A stretch of 64,000 bases of DNA from Neobacillus rhizophilus (lineage in GTDB: Bacteria; Bacillota; Bacilli; Bacillales; Cytobacillaceae). Of the stretch, positions 8,367 through 16,225 are shown one piece after another (positions within the stretch are counted from its first letter, which is position 1; each line of letters begins with the position of its first letter). The translations under genes were made by a program, and so were the position numbers. The stretch spans positions 496,001-560,000 of the forward strand of contig NZ_JAGYPF010000003.1 of the NCBI RefSeq assembly GCF_018343535.1, in the 5' to 3' direction. The notes under the pieces were generated by a model. That model was not told where the DNA came from and ran no database searches. It saw only the letters and a program-made list of their open reading frames with translations.

Positions 8367-9284
8367 TTAATACTCACTTTCCATCAATTTAATCCGCTCG
8401 TAAAGCTCACTGTTGACAGGCGTAGGAATTCCAAATTTCTTCCCTAATTCCAAAACCGTGCCTGAGAATAAATCGACTTCACTGAATCGTTTTGCTTCGA
8501 CATCTTGAGCCATTGACGGCTTTCCTTCAGGGCTCAATGTGCCCAGCACGATTAACCAATAGTCTAAATCTGCCTCCGTTAAATGGACTCCTTCTTTCTC
8601 AGCCAGTGCAATGACCTCACGCATAGCAGCAATCATCGTATCTCTTGCTTGTCCTTCCCGCTGGATTTCACCATAGTCGCTCCCGTAAACAGCAACGGTC
8701 TGATTCACACCGACGTTGAGCATAAATTTGCCCCATAATCTCTTCTTCATATCTGTGTCTACCTGATAAGGGAGTTCCATTTTTTCAAAAAATGCCGCTA
8801 CACTCTTGACCTTATCTGAAATCTCTCCAAATTCCCGGTCCCCAAAACAAATCATTCCCTTATTGGCATAAGTTAGATCATTTCCAATCTTAACGGCGTC
8901 CATGCCTTGGGCGACACTATATAGGATTTTATCCATTCCAAAAGCTTCGCCAATTACTGCTTCACTGCTAATGCCATTTAGCAGTGATAAAATGATTGTG
9001 TTTTCTCCGACATGATTTCTTGCAGCTTGGATCGAGTCCTCCAACCCATCATATTTCACAGCAAAAATCAATAGATCAGCAGGTTCGCATTTTTCCTCAG
9101 GTGTTACATAATGAAATTCACAGCGTTCGCCATTACAATAAACCCCGTCAGTTTGATACCTCACAATTCGAGCCTGATCGGCAATAATCCTTACATCATT
9201 CTTTGCCATTTTCCTGGTCAAATGATGGCCAAACAAAATCCCTAAAGCTCCTAATCCAATAATCGATACCTTTTTTATTTCCAT
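8367..9284 (-). CDS. 2-dehydropantoate 2-reductase family protein (ApbA/PanE)
   Basis: NADPH-dependent ketopantoate reductase family, 305 aa. N-terminal Rossmann motif VSIIGLGALGILFGHHL at 6-22; LIFAVKYDGL is the conserved lysine segment near 75-85; the C-terminal ApbA_C helical domain contains LWGKFMLNVGVNQTVAVYG. It may make pantoate for CoA or act on another 2-oxoacid; it is not linked to panBCD. I place the start at ATG 9284 after GGAATTAAGG. The earlier in-frame ATG at 9314 is part of a family A repeat (ATGCATCA) and is unlikely to be a start. Confidence 0.85.
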   Translation of the reverse strand: MEIKKVSIIGLGALGILFGHHLTRKMAKNDVRIIADQARIVRYQTDGVYCNGERCEFHYVTPEEKCEPADLLIFAVKYDGLEDSIQAARNHVGENTIILSLLNGISSEAVIGEAFGMDKILYSVAQGMDAVKIGNDLTYANKGMICFGDREFGEISDKVKSVAAFFEKMELPYQVDTDMKKRLWGKFMLNVGVNQTVAVYGSDYGEIQREGQARDTMIAAMREVIALAEKEGVHLTEADLDYWLIVLGTLSPEGKPSMAQDVEAKRFSEVDLFSGTVLELGKKFGIPTPVNSELYERIKLMESEY

Positions 9285-9306
9285 AACAACCTTAATTCCT
9301 TTCTTG

Positions 9307-9434
9307 TGATGCATGGGGACGGTTCTTCTGCCTCATTCCACGGTCGGGCTCAAGGTCCGCATTCGGTATATATTGCAGCATACTTCCGAACGAAATCCAC
9401 TGAATTGATGCATAAGAACCGTCCCCTTGCCTCA
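9307..9434. repeat. family A repeat, paired arms
   Basis: Left arm TGATGCATGGGGACGGTTCT at 9307, right arm GATGCATAAGAACCGTCCCC ending with TTGCCTCA at 9434, 3 nt from the stop of the membrane gene at 9438. It lies between two same-strand genes. Confidence 0.9.
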
Positions 9435-9437
9435 ATT

Positions 9438-10118
9438 TTATTTTGTAATACAATATTTGCGGTCTAACCATTTGGAGATGCTGAGTGTTGCGACTCCGGC
9501 AATTAGGTATATAAAGCCTCCAACTTCTATTACATATCCAAAGTTAGGAAGCAGTCTAGGCAGAAAAATCATACCGAGTATAGATAGTGTCATAATGAAA
9601 GAAAGTAAGACAAAATCTTTTACTTTATTTGATACTTTGTAAACAGATTGTTGCAGCCATTTTAAGATTACAACCACATCAAGAAAAATGATACAAGCAA
9701 CGATTATAAACGTAACAATGGCTGTCCCGACATATACAGTCTGATCGTTATCTTTAAAATAGTGGATAATGATGTCTCCTATCCCATTGACTACAGCTAT
9801 TAAGCCTGCCAGCTTCACTAACAAAAAGACTATAAAATAGGCTGTGCTTTTCCCCGATTCTTTAGGTAACTGCTTGATCATTTCATCACAATAAGCTGAT
9901 GGATTCTCTCCAAATATATCCACAGCTCGTTTTCCTTCTTTCTGTGCCTCAATGATATGATCTAAAAGCTCCATTAATAATTCTTCTGATTGCTGCTCCG
10001 AAACGGCCATACTCGCTCGAATATAAACGAGCATATTACCGTAATATTCTTCATTTTCTTTCGTCAATTCTTTTCGTTTTCGATTATTTAGTTCAATCAA
10101 CTCTTTAGCGTTCATCAT
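9438..10118 (-). CDS. PadR-partner membrane protein (HAAS/DUF1129-like)
   Basis: 226-aa protein. Residues 1-90 form a soluble helical domain (KELIELNNRKRKELTKENEE, LLMELLDHIIEAQKEG) like the HAAS/DUF1129 domains found next to PadR regulators. Four hydrophobic helices follow at about 95-115, 130-150, 170-190 and 195-215. It overlaps the padR-like gene by 14 nt, so the two are co-translated. Function unknown; such pairs often act in envelope stress regulons. Confidence 0.75.
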   Translation of the reverse strand: MMNAKELIELNNRKRKELTKENEEYYGNMLVYIRASMAVSEQQSEELLMELLDHIIEAQKEGKRAVDIFGENPSAYCDEMIKQLPKESGKSTAYFIVFLLVKLAGLIAVVNGIGDIIIHYFKDNDQTVYVGTAIVTFIIVACIIFLDVVVILKWLQQSVYKVSNKVKDFVLLSFIMTLSILGMIFLPRLLPNFGYVIEVGGFIYLIAGVATLSISKWLDRKYCITK

Positions 10119-10443
10119 TAAACCCCCTATTTAACAATTTATCTACAGGTTTCTGAATATTTTCCCATTCTTCTCGAAATTCAGCTATTGCCTTTTCCCC
10201 TTCGATGGTAAGTTGGTAGTATTTCCGTTTAGGACCTGTTGGGGAAGCGCGCATTTCACCTTTAATTAATCCCTCCTTTTGGAGCCGAAGCAAAATGGGA
10301 TAAATGGATCCTTCACTTACATCATTCAAGCCAAATTGTTGAAGCTTCTGTGATAGTTCATAACCATAAACCGTTTCTTTTTCAATGATTGATAGAATAC
10401 ATCCTTCCAAAATCCCTTTTAATAATTGGCTTCTCAGTGACAT
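10105..10443 (-). CDS. PadR family transcriptional regulator
   Basis: 112-aa PadR-type winged-helix repressor: LKGILEGCILSIIEKETVYGYELSQKL, the SEGSIYPILLRLQKEGLI recognition region (residues 40-58) and the wing RKYYQLTIEGEKAI. First gene of a two-gene operon with the overlapping membrane protein. Two palindromes just upstream fit an autoregulatory operator. Confidence 0.92.
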   Translation of the reverse strand: MSLRSQLLKGILEGCILSIIEKETVYGYELSQKLQQFGLNDVSEGSIYPILLRLQKEGLIKGEMRASPTGPKRKYYQLTIEGEKAIAEFREEWENIQKPVDKLLNRGFNDER

Positions 10444-10462
10444 AAACGTTTCGTCCTTATCG

Positions 10463-10520
10463 GTATCTTGTAATACAAGATACTATGTTTTAATTTAGCT
10501 ACCTTGCAAAACAAGATAGC
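10463..10520. promoter_or_regulatory. two PadR-type palindromic operators
   Basis: GTATCTTGT-AAT-ACAAGATAC (10463-10483) is a perfect 9-bp inverted repeat. GCTACCTTG-CAAAA-CAAGATAGC (10498-10520) is a second one with one mismatch; both share CTTG/CAAG. They lie 20 and 55 nt upstream of the padR start, the expected place for autorepression. Confidence 0.7.
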
Positions 10521-10564
10521 TTATTATACCCAGCATAACCCATTTTTGGAAATCGGTCAAGTCT

Positions 10565-10688
10565 TGATGCATGGAGTGGGAACATCCACGGGACACTTCT
10601 CCCGCCCCATATCGCGTCCGGCCCAAGGTCCGTATTCGGTACCTGATGCAACATATTTTTGATGCAAAAGAACCGTCCCCATGCCTCA
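10565..10688. repeat. family A repeat with diverged left arm
   Basis: The right arm GATGCAAAAGAACCGTCCCC ends at 10688. The left part starts TGATGCATGGAG and carries an insertion relative to the consensus before resuming as a CTTCTCCCGCCCC variant. The middle is close to that of the 9307 copy (CAAGGTCCGTATTCGGTA). Confidence 0.75.
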
Positions 10689-10785
10689 TTATTGTAAAAT
10701 AAATTCAAAATAGTTGAGAATATGCCGATGGTTGCTTCGTTATAGTTAGTGAAAAAGCTTTTTCAAAAAATGAAGGAGATAAAAT

Positions 10786-11355
10786 ATGGCCGTTTCTAAC
10801 AAGAATTTTATTAAACGTTTAAAAAAGCAAAAAGAGGATGCCTTAGAGTATGTCATTGATGAATATTTGCCCTTTGTTAAAGCCATTTCACTAAAAATAT
10901 TACAGCCGCTTAGCAAACGTGATGCCGTAGATGATTGCATAAATGATGTGTTTTTAGAGGTTTGGAGAAACAGCCACCAATTTAATGGAGATACGGCAGA
11001 TTTCAAAAAGTGGATTGGCACCATCACAAAGTATAAAGCAATCGATTACTATCGAATCTTTGAAAAACAGACTGCACGCGAGGCTCCTCCCGTTGAACTT
11101 GAACAAATTAGTTCACCTACGAGTTTACAAAAGTCCGTATTAGATCGGGAACAAAAAAATGAGCTGCTTTTTGAACTATGCAAGCTAGCTGAACTGGATC
11201 GCGATATTTTTATCATGAAATACTTTTTAGAGATGAGTAATAGTGAAATTGCCGATTCCTTGCATTTATCAAAAGCTGCAGTCGATAATCGATTGTATCG
11301 TGGGAAGAAAAAATTAGCGGAAAATATGAAATTGAAGGAGCAATTCATTATATGA
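10786..11355 (+). CDS. ECF-type RNA polymerase sigma factor
   Basis: 189-aa sigma-70 family ECF factor. Region 2 spans about 20-90 (DALEYVIDEYLPFVKAIS, DDCINDVFLEVWRN, KKWIGTITKYKAIDYYR). Region 4 spans about 125-180 (LAELDRDIFIMKYFLEMSNS, EIADSLHLSKAAVDNRLYRGKKKL). GAAGGAG precedes the ATG. Its stop overlaps the start of the DUF4179 gene by 4 nt, which is the usual arrangement for a sigma factor and its anti-sigma factor. Confidence 0.92.
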   Translation: MAVSNKNFIKRLKKQKEDALEYVIDEYLPFVKAISLKILQPLSKRDAVDDCINDVFLEVWRNSHQFNGDTADFKKWIGTITKYKAIDYYRIFEKQTAREAPPVELEQISSPTSLQKSVLDREQKNELLFELCKLAELDRDIFIMKYFLEMSNSEIADSLHLSKAAVDNRLYRGKKKLAENMKLKEQFII

Positions 11356-12368
11356 ATGACTATATAAAGTTAGCAGATATCGATATTGAAGGAATCGAAC
11401 CTGTGGAAGTCAGTGAAATGGAAAAAAAACGCGTGAAACAGCATGTAATGGGATCAAAGAAGAAAATTAAGGTTTTTAAATATATGGCAGTGGCAGCAAC
11501 GATTGTACTTGGGGCCACGATTGGTGCTAGTTTTGCCGTACCATCACTCGCATCCCAGATTCCATTTATGAATAATATTATGAGTTACTTTCAAGATGAA
11601 AACTCTTATACTAGCAACTATTCGAAATTCGCAACAAACATTTCACAAACCCAGTCAAGTAATGGTGTATCCATCATGATTGAGGATGCTGTATTCGATG
11701 GATCTTCGATTACTGTTTCTTATGCGATTGAAACCGATAAAGATTTAGGAACAAATCCTGGCACGTCATCAGCATTTAACGTAAAGGGAGCCGAGGCAAT
11801 TGGGTCAACTGGTACGATGAAAAAAGTGAATGCCACCACTTATGTAGGGACGGAAAAAATAACACCAACGTTTCGTGGGAACAAACGCGACCGTATTGAA
11901 ATCAGCTGGGAACCGACTGCATTCGTCAATCTTGAAACAAAAGAATCTGTTGCAGGGGATTGGCATTTCGCTTTTGAAGTGTCCGCTTTGGAAAACAAAA
12001 CGAAACTTGTGAATCGGTCCGTTACCAATCATGGTGTGACAGTTAACATTAAGTCCATTGAAACGAATGGTTTGTCGACAGTGATCCACTACGAACAGGT
12101 TGTAGATCCCCGTATTCTAGACAAATGGCCGCATGTGACCGCAGACATTAAAAATGTACAAGATGATTTAGGCAACAGCTACAGCGCCGATGGAAACGGC
12201 GGTGTTAGCCGTGACAACGGGAGATCCTTTGAATGGAGCAGTACAATCAAATCCATCAATCCAAACGCAAAATCACTAACACTTGTACCAGTCATCTACT
12301 ATTCCCTTGGCTCAGGAAAAGGATTAGAAACAAAAGAAATGGACCCCTTCACTATCGAGCTAAAGTGA
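11352..12368 (+). CDS. DUF4179-type membrane-bound anti-sigma-like protein
   Basis: 338-aa protein with a cytoplasmic N-terminus of about 40 residues, one membrane helix (VFKYMAVAATIVLGATIGAS, about 37-58), then a DUF4179 extracytoplasmic domain containing YTSNYSKFATNISQTQSSNG and VSIMIEDAVFDGSSITVSY, and a C-terminal DUF5643-like beta domain from about 235. Translationally coupled to the ECF sigma gene, so it most likely holds that sigma factor inactive at the membrane. The stop codon TGA begins the following family A repeat. Confidence 0.85.
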   Translation: MNDYIKLADIDIEGIEPVEVSEMEKKRVKQHVMGSKKKIKVFKYMAVAATIVLGATIGASFAVPSLASQIPFMNNIMSYFQDENSYTSNYSKFATNISQTQSSNGVSIMIEDAVFDGSSITVSYAIETDKDLGTNPGTSSAFNVKGAEAIGSTGTMKKVNATTYVGTEKITPTFRGNKRDRIEISWEPTAFVNLETKESVAGDWHFAFEVSALENKTKLVNRSVTNHGVTVNIKSIETNGLSTVIHYEQVVDPRILDKWPHVTADIKNVQDDLGNSYSADGNGGVSRDNGRSFEWSSTIKSINPNAKSLTLVPVIYYSLGSGKGLETKEMDPFTIELK

Positions 12369-12430
12369 TGCAGAGGGACGGTTCTTGTGCCTCATTTTTT
12401 TGAGGCACAAGAACCGTCACCATGCTTCAT
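12366..12430. repeat. compact family A fold-back, likely bidirectional terminator
   Basis: The two arms stand only a few bases apart: ACGGTTCTTGTGCCTCA and TGAGGCACAAGAACCGT form a nearly perfect stem around TTTTTT. It lies between convergent genes and touches both stops (12366-12368 and 12432). It also contains the 14-mer GGACGGTTCTTGTG read by the IS110 bridge RNA guides. Confidence 0.88.
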
Positions 12431-12431
12431 C

Positions 12432-13421
12432 TTAAGAAGAACATCCGCTTCCGCAGCTCGAGCAGGATGAGCAGCTGCTTCCCCCGCCATCTCCTCCTCC
12501 ACTGTCCCCGCCGCAATTCCCGGAATGATTCCCAGAGTCGTCCGAAGAGGCGGATCCGCAGAAAACAGCGGTGGTGCAGCCGCTTGTATACTTTGCCGCT
12601 TCAGCAAAGGCAATCGTTCTCATGTAGTCCCAATAATGATCAAAATAAAAATACGAGAAAAAAACCATCCCCAGCGCGAGTGGAGCCATATCGCCATATG
12701 TCCGCTGCTTCGAAAATGAACCTTTCGGGTTAGCACGATACATATTATCAGCTTCGCTTAATTGCTTTTTCAGCCGATTAACCAAATATTCAAGAAGATC
12801 CTTGTTTTCCTCGCTCCGCTGAAAATATTTTTCTATCAAGGCTTCCGTACTATTTTCCTTAAATTCCTTTAAAACTGCGCTTTCCATTGGGTACTTGAAA
12901 AAACTCCCCCACGTTTTCCAGCTGAACTGATTAATTTCAAACAGCTGTGAAAAAATCCAGTCAAAAAAGGCTCTTTCCTGTGGTGCCGGTTCAGGATTGG
13001 TGTTCGGCGTATGATGCAGCATTTTTCCTAAGAATTTCTCGGAAAACGCCTGATAATTTTTTGTAAAAAGAATCATTTCATGCCAGATTTCATCGACGTC
13101 TTCACTAAACATCGGCGCCTTCTTTAAAATATTGGCCACGATGAAATACCGCTTTAATTCAAACAGCAGCCATTCAAATTCATCTTCACTCCGATTCGGA
13201 AAATCCTTTAAAAAGCGCTGTTTTACCTGCTGTATGTAGTCATCGTCTAGTGCGGTGTTCAATTGATCAATTAAAGGCTGTATCGGGACATGACTTAGTA
13301 CACCTAGGTTGGCCGGGATGTTCTCTTTGGCTAATTTTGGCCGCCTTTTATCCGCCGACAAACTATATAGGCCGATAACACCTATTACGATTACCCCTGC
13401 TATAATCACACCCGCAGTCAT
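12432..13421 (-). CDS. membrane protein with DUF1399/GRDP-like motif and Cys/Gly/Ser-rich tail
   Basis: 329 aa. One N-terminal membrane helix (residues 2-20), then a soluble helical domain with VDEIWHEMILFTKNYQAF and FLGKMLHHTP near 109-137; WH..I...Y..F...GK..HH.P resembles bacterial glycine-rich-domain (GRDP/DUF1399) proteins. A second hydrophobic stretch lies at about 247-262. The last 40 residues are low complexity (SGGGDGGGSSCSSCSSCGSG) with nine cysteines, perhaps for metal binding or disulfide cross-linking. GGGGGATT precedes the ATG. Function unknown. Confidence 0.65.
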   Translation of the reverse strand: MTAGVIIAGVIVIGVIGLYSLSADKRRPKLAKENIPANLGVLSHVPIQPLIDQLNTALDDDYIQQVKQRFLKDFPNRSEDEFEWLLFELKRYFIVANILKKAPMFSEDVDEIWHEMILFTKNYQAFSEKFLGKMLHHTPNTNPEPAPQERAFFDWIFSQLFEINQFSWKTWGSFFKYPMESAVLKEFKENSTEALIEKYFQRSEENKDLLEYLVNRLKKQLSEADNMYRANPKGSFSKQRTYGDMAPLALGMVFFSYFYFDHYWDYMRTIAFAEAAKYTSGCTTAVFCGSASSDDSGNHSGNCGGDSGGGDGGGSSCSSCSSCGSGCSS

Positions 13422-13543
13422 TCCAATCCCCCCTCATGGATGTCCTGTTTGGAAAAATTTCCTAACCAATAAAAATTATAATACAAAGATAATATAGTTT
13501 TAAGGTTTTTTCAGAAAATTTACCCAAACTTAACAATCCTTGT

Positions 13544-13649
13544 TGATGCATGGGGACGGTTCTCTTGCCTCATCCTGCGGTGCCGAATCAGGGTTCCTAT
13601 TTAGTGAATAACCTTGAAATGATGCATAAGAACCGTCCCCATGCATCAT
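13544..13649. repeat. family A repeat, textbook paired arms
   Basis: Left arm TGATGCATGGGGACGGTTCT at 13544. In the right arm, TGATGCAT and ATGCATCA are an 8-bp inverted pair around AAGAACCGTCCCC. Between them lies TCCTGCGGTGCCGAATCAGG. This copy best shows the arm structure. Confidence 0.92.
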
Positions 13650-13688
13650 TCTAAAATTATCCTACACGAGAGATGGAGTTTCTTAGAC

Positions 13689-14183
13689 ATGCAGATGGAG
13701 CGTTTGATCTTGGCTGCAATGTGGCTGTTCGGCTTTGCTGGCTTTCTTTTGTTTATTCCACGAAAAGATTGGCGCAAGGGAATCTTGGCCTTCATGATGT
13801 TTCAAGCCATCATCTGGCTTTGCGATATGCCTTCGTTTCAACTTGGTTTGTTAAGTGCGCCTGTTCGGGAGTTCCCTAAAGCGAGCCATCTCCCCATTAC
13901 AATCGATTATTGGTTTTATCCAATTTTGTTTTCCCTATATTACGTGCATAAGAAAGTGAAGGGCAGCCGATGGCCCAGATTTACATACTTTTTGGTTTGG
14001 GTCTCTGCCATCACGTTGTCTGATATTACCCTCGAGAGATTTACTGATTTATTAGAATATAAATGGTTGACTTGGTGGGGGATGTGGATTTACATTTGGT
14101 TTCTCTTTTACGTGAGTCAAGTCTTGTGCAATTGGTTCTTTAAAGACAAAGCTGTGTTTCAAACAGAACGGCGGGGTATCTGA
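13689..14183 (+). CDS. CBO0543-like membrane protein, first of tandem pair
   Basis: 164-aa integral membrane protein with five hydrophobic helices and a conserved LCNWFFKDK end. It resembles the small CBO0543-type membrane family. Start ATG 13689 (MQMERLILAAMWLFGF) is chosen with GATGGAG upstream; the ATG at 13641 is inside a family A repeat. Its stop overlaps the next start by one base. The neighbour shares plan and motifs (fIPkn/d, PVR.FP, E..tDL..Y), so the two arose by duplication. Function unknown. Confidence 0.7.
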   Translation: MQMERLILAAMWLFGFAGFLLFIPRKDWRKGILAFMMFQAIIWLCDMPSFQLGLLSAPVREFPKASHLPITIDYWFYPILFSLYYVHKKVKGSRWPRFTYFLVWVSAITLSDITLERFTDLLEYKWLTWWGMWIYIWFLFYVSQVLCNWFFKDKAVFQTERRGI

Positions 14184-14641
14184 TGAGAATGGAATGGTGG
14201 ATCTTAATTTCCGTCTACGCAGTGTCAACAGGGATACTTTTCTTCATACCGAAAAATAAATTTCGCCTTGCCGTCGTGGCTATATTGTTCAAACAGGTTA
14301 TTACCTTTCTTATAGGTTTAGTAGTCGTGGAGCTTGGACTGCTTGAATATCCTGTTCGATTATTTCCTTCTGTCAATCGGACGAGCTTCACATATGAGTA
14401 CTTTGCTTTTCCGGTCATATGTGCCGCCTTTAATGTCTGGTATCCCAATAACCGAAGTACTATTTTTCAATTGGCTTATTATGTAGGCTTTACCTCCGTG
14501 TTGACGATCGGCGAAATTATTATCGAAAAATACACCGACCTCATTACATACATACACTGGGCCTGGTATATATCTTGGATTTCCATTTGCCTTGCGTTCT
14601 ATATATCACGTTTATTTTGTAACTGGTTTTTCGCAAAATGA
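14183..14641 (+). CDS. CBO0543-like membrane protein, second of tandem pair
   Basis: 152 aa, five helices. It shares with its upstream neighbour FIPKNKFRLAVVAILF, YPVRLFPSVNRTSF, EKYTDLITYIHWAWYISW and a final SRLFCNWFFAK. One-base TGATG overlap makes translation coupled. Its TGA stop is the start of a family A repeat. Confidence 0.72.
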   Translation: MRMEWWILISVYAVSTGILFFIPKNKFRLAVVAILFKQVITFLIGLVVVELGLLEYPVRLFPSVNRTSFTYEYFAFPVICAAFNVWYPNNRSTIFQLAYYVGFTSVLTIGEIIIEKYTDLITYIHWAWYISWISICLAFYISRLFCNWFFAK

Positions 14642-14732
14642 TGCATGGGGACGGTTCTCTTGCCTCATCCGTAGTGTCGGTCCAGATTCCATGATGGTTG
14701 CATGGAGCTGTGCGGAAGCCTCATGCATCATC
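14639..14732. repeat. family A repeat, right arm degraded
   Basis: The left arm is perfect (TGATGCATGGGGACGGTTCT). The right arm is reduced to GCGGAAGCCTCATGCATCATC ending near 14732. The stop of the upstream gene lies inside the left arm. Confidence 0.8.
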
Positions 14733-14734
14733 CA

Positions 14735-15358
14735 TCATTCCTTGAGTATCCTCCACTCAATAACGATGAAATTAACAATGATACCAACCCATATATTCAC
14801 GTTCAGCACCTTTTCTACCATTGCCTCCCTGCCTTCCGGAAGAGAGAAGCCTTTTAAAATGCCATAGGTTAATAGCAATACCGGTACGACAAGGCGTCCG
14901 CTTACTGCTACTAGCGTGATACCAAAACTGCGAATCATCCATTTGCGATGCTCGTCAAAGTCTTTCCTCACAGCGGTTCGATAACCTTTCCAGCAGGTGA
15001 AAAGCCATAAAAGTGCTAATACTGAGAAGGAAGTAGCTTTTGAAAAATCCTCAACGTAAAAGGTGTATACCAAAGCGAGAATCGCGCTAATGAAAACACT
15101 GCCTACATACACTCTTCCAAGATAACGATGGACCTTAGGTGCCTTTATTCGAATCGGCTCCAGAAATTGAAAAAAGCCCGATAGCAGTGCAACACATGCT
15201 GTAATAATATGAGCAACTAATAAAGGAAATTGTATGGCCGCCGCTGTGAAAGAAACACGGCTATTTGCGGGATTAAATGTCAAATAGGGAGCCGCAAAGG
15301 GAATGATGACTCCCAAGGATAAAATGACTAAAATCCACCAGCTTTTTTTAGGTTTCAA
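14735..15358 (-). CDS. DUF2306 family membrane protein
   Basis: 207 aa, six predicted helices. The family signature is visible: HRYLGRVYVGSVFISAI (about 78-95) and DEHRKWMIRSFGITLVAVSG (about 135-155); conserved His residues might bind heme or metal. Function unknown. A triple direct repeat TCTAAA with 11-bp periodicity lies 55-83 nt upstream and is repeated near the histidine kinase promoter, suggesting control by the neighbouring two-component system. Confidence 0.82.
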   Translation of the reverse strand: MKPKKSWWILVILSLGVIIPFAAPYLTFNPANSRVSFTAAAIQFPLLVAHIITACVALLSGFFQFLEPIRIKAPKVHRYLGRVYVGSVFISAILALVYTFYVEDFSKATSFSVLALLWLFTCWKGYRTAVRKDFDEHRKWMIRSFGITLVAVSGRLVVPVLLLTYGILKGFSLPEGREAMVEKVLNVNIWVGIIVNFIVIEWRILKE

Positions 15359-15412
15359 TCTAATTCACACTCCAATTTTGTTACTATCTCCTGTAGTAAT
15401 GGTAATGGATGT

Positions 15413-15441
15413 GTCTAAATGGATTCTAAACGAAATCTAAA
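15413..15441. promoter_or_regulatory. triple TCTAAA direct repeat, candidate response-regulator site 1
   Basis: GTCTAAA, TTCTAAA and ATCTAAA start at 15413, 15424 and 15435, each 11 bp apart, and are followed by AAAAGTATAAAA. The same arrangement stands at 17847-17875. Direct repeats with about one helical turn are typical sites of OmpR-family regulators. Confidence 0.65.
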
Positions 15442-15492
15442 AAAAGTATAAAAATAATATCACTCAAACTTCTAATAAAAAAACGACTAAAA

Positions 15493-15532
15493 TGATGCAT
15501 GAGAACCGTCCCCATGCATCACCATGCATCAT
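15493..15532. repeat. family A single arm with duplicated end
   Basis: TGATGCATGAGAACCGTCCCC then ATGCATCACCATGCATCATT: one right arm whose ATGCATCA end is doubled. It touches the response regulator's stop (15533). Confidence 0.85.
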
Positions 15533-16225
15533 TTAAACATTAAACCGGTATCCGACGCCCCAAATGGTTTCGATATATTGCGGCTTGGATGGGTTCGGTT
15601 CGATTTTTTCGCGCAGTTTGCCGATAAACACGGTTACCGTGGCGTTATCACCCAGAGAATCCAGTCCCCATATTTTTTCGAACAGTTCGTCTTTGCTGAA
15701 AACCCTGTTCGGGTGCATCGCCAGAAACAAGAGCAGGTCATACTCTTTCAAGGTAAACGAGACTTCCTTTTCATTCAAAAATACCTTACGGGACAGCTTA
15801 TCAATGCGAATCCCCCGGATACGGATTTCGTCTTTTTGTCTCATCAGGTTATCTGTCATCAATCGATCATATCTAGCAAGATGGGCTTTGACCCGTGCCA
15901 CCAGCTCGCCGACACTGAATGGTTTGGTCATGTAATCGTCTGCGCCGAGTCCGAGACCGCGGATTTTATCGATTTCTTCCTTTTTGGCAGAAAGCATTAA
16001 GATAGGAATGTTTTTCTCCCGGCGGACTTGCCGGCAGATTTCAAATCCGTCCGTATTTGGAAGCATGAGATCGAGGATGATTAGGTCATACTCCTCTTCA
16101 AGTGCCTTTTTAAGACCGGCATCTCCGCTTGTGGCAATTTCCACGTCGAACCCGCTTGCCTCCAAATAATCTTTTTCTACTTCAACAATGACCTCGTCGT
16201 CCTCAATGATCAGAATTCGTTTCAA
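15533..16225 (-). CDS. OmpR-family response regulator
   Basis: 230 aa. Receiver domain 1-115 with acidic pocket Asp9-Asp10, phospho-acceptor Asp52 in LIILDLMLPNTDG and Lys101 in YMTKPF. C-terminal winged helix 130-228 (KEYDLLLFLAMHPNRVFSKD, VTVFIGKLREKIEPNPS, ETIWGVGYRF). It overlaps the kinase gene by 23 nt. Probable targets are the triple TCTAAA sites at 15413 and 17847. Confidence 0.95.
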   Translation of the reverse strand: MKRILIIEDDEVIVEVEKDYLEASGFDVEIATSGDAGLKKALEEEYDLIILDLMLPNTDGFEICRQVRREKNIPILMLSAKKEEIDKIRGLGLGADDYMTKPFSVGELVARVKAHLARYDRLMTDNLMRQKDEIRIRGIRIDKLSRKVFLNEKEVSFTLKEYDLLLFLAMHPNRVFSKDELFEKIWGLDSLGDNATVTVFIGKLREKIEPNPSKPQYIETIWGVGYRFNV

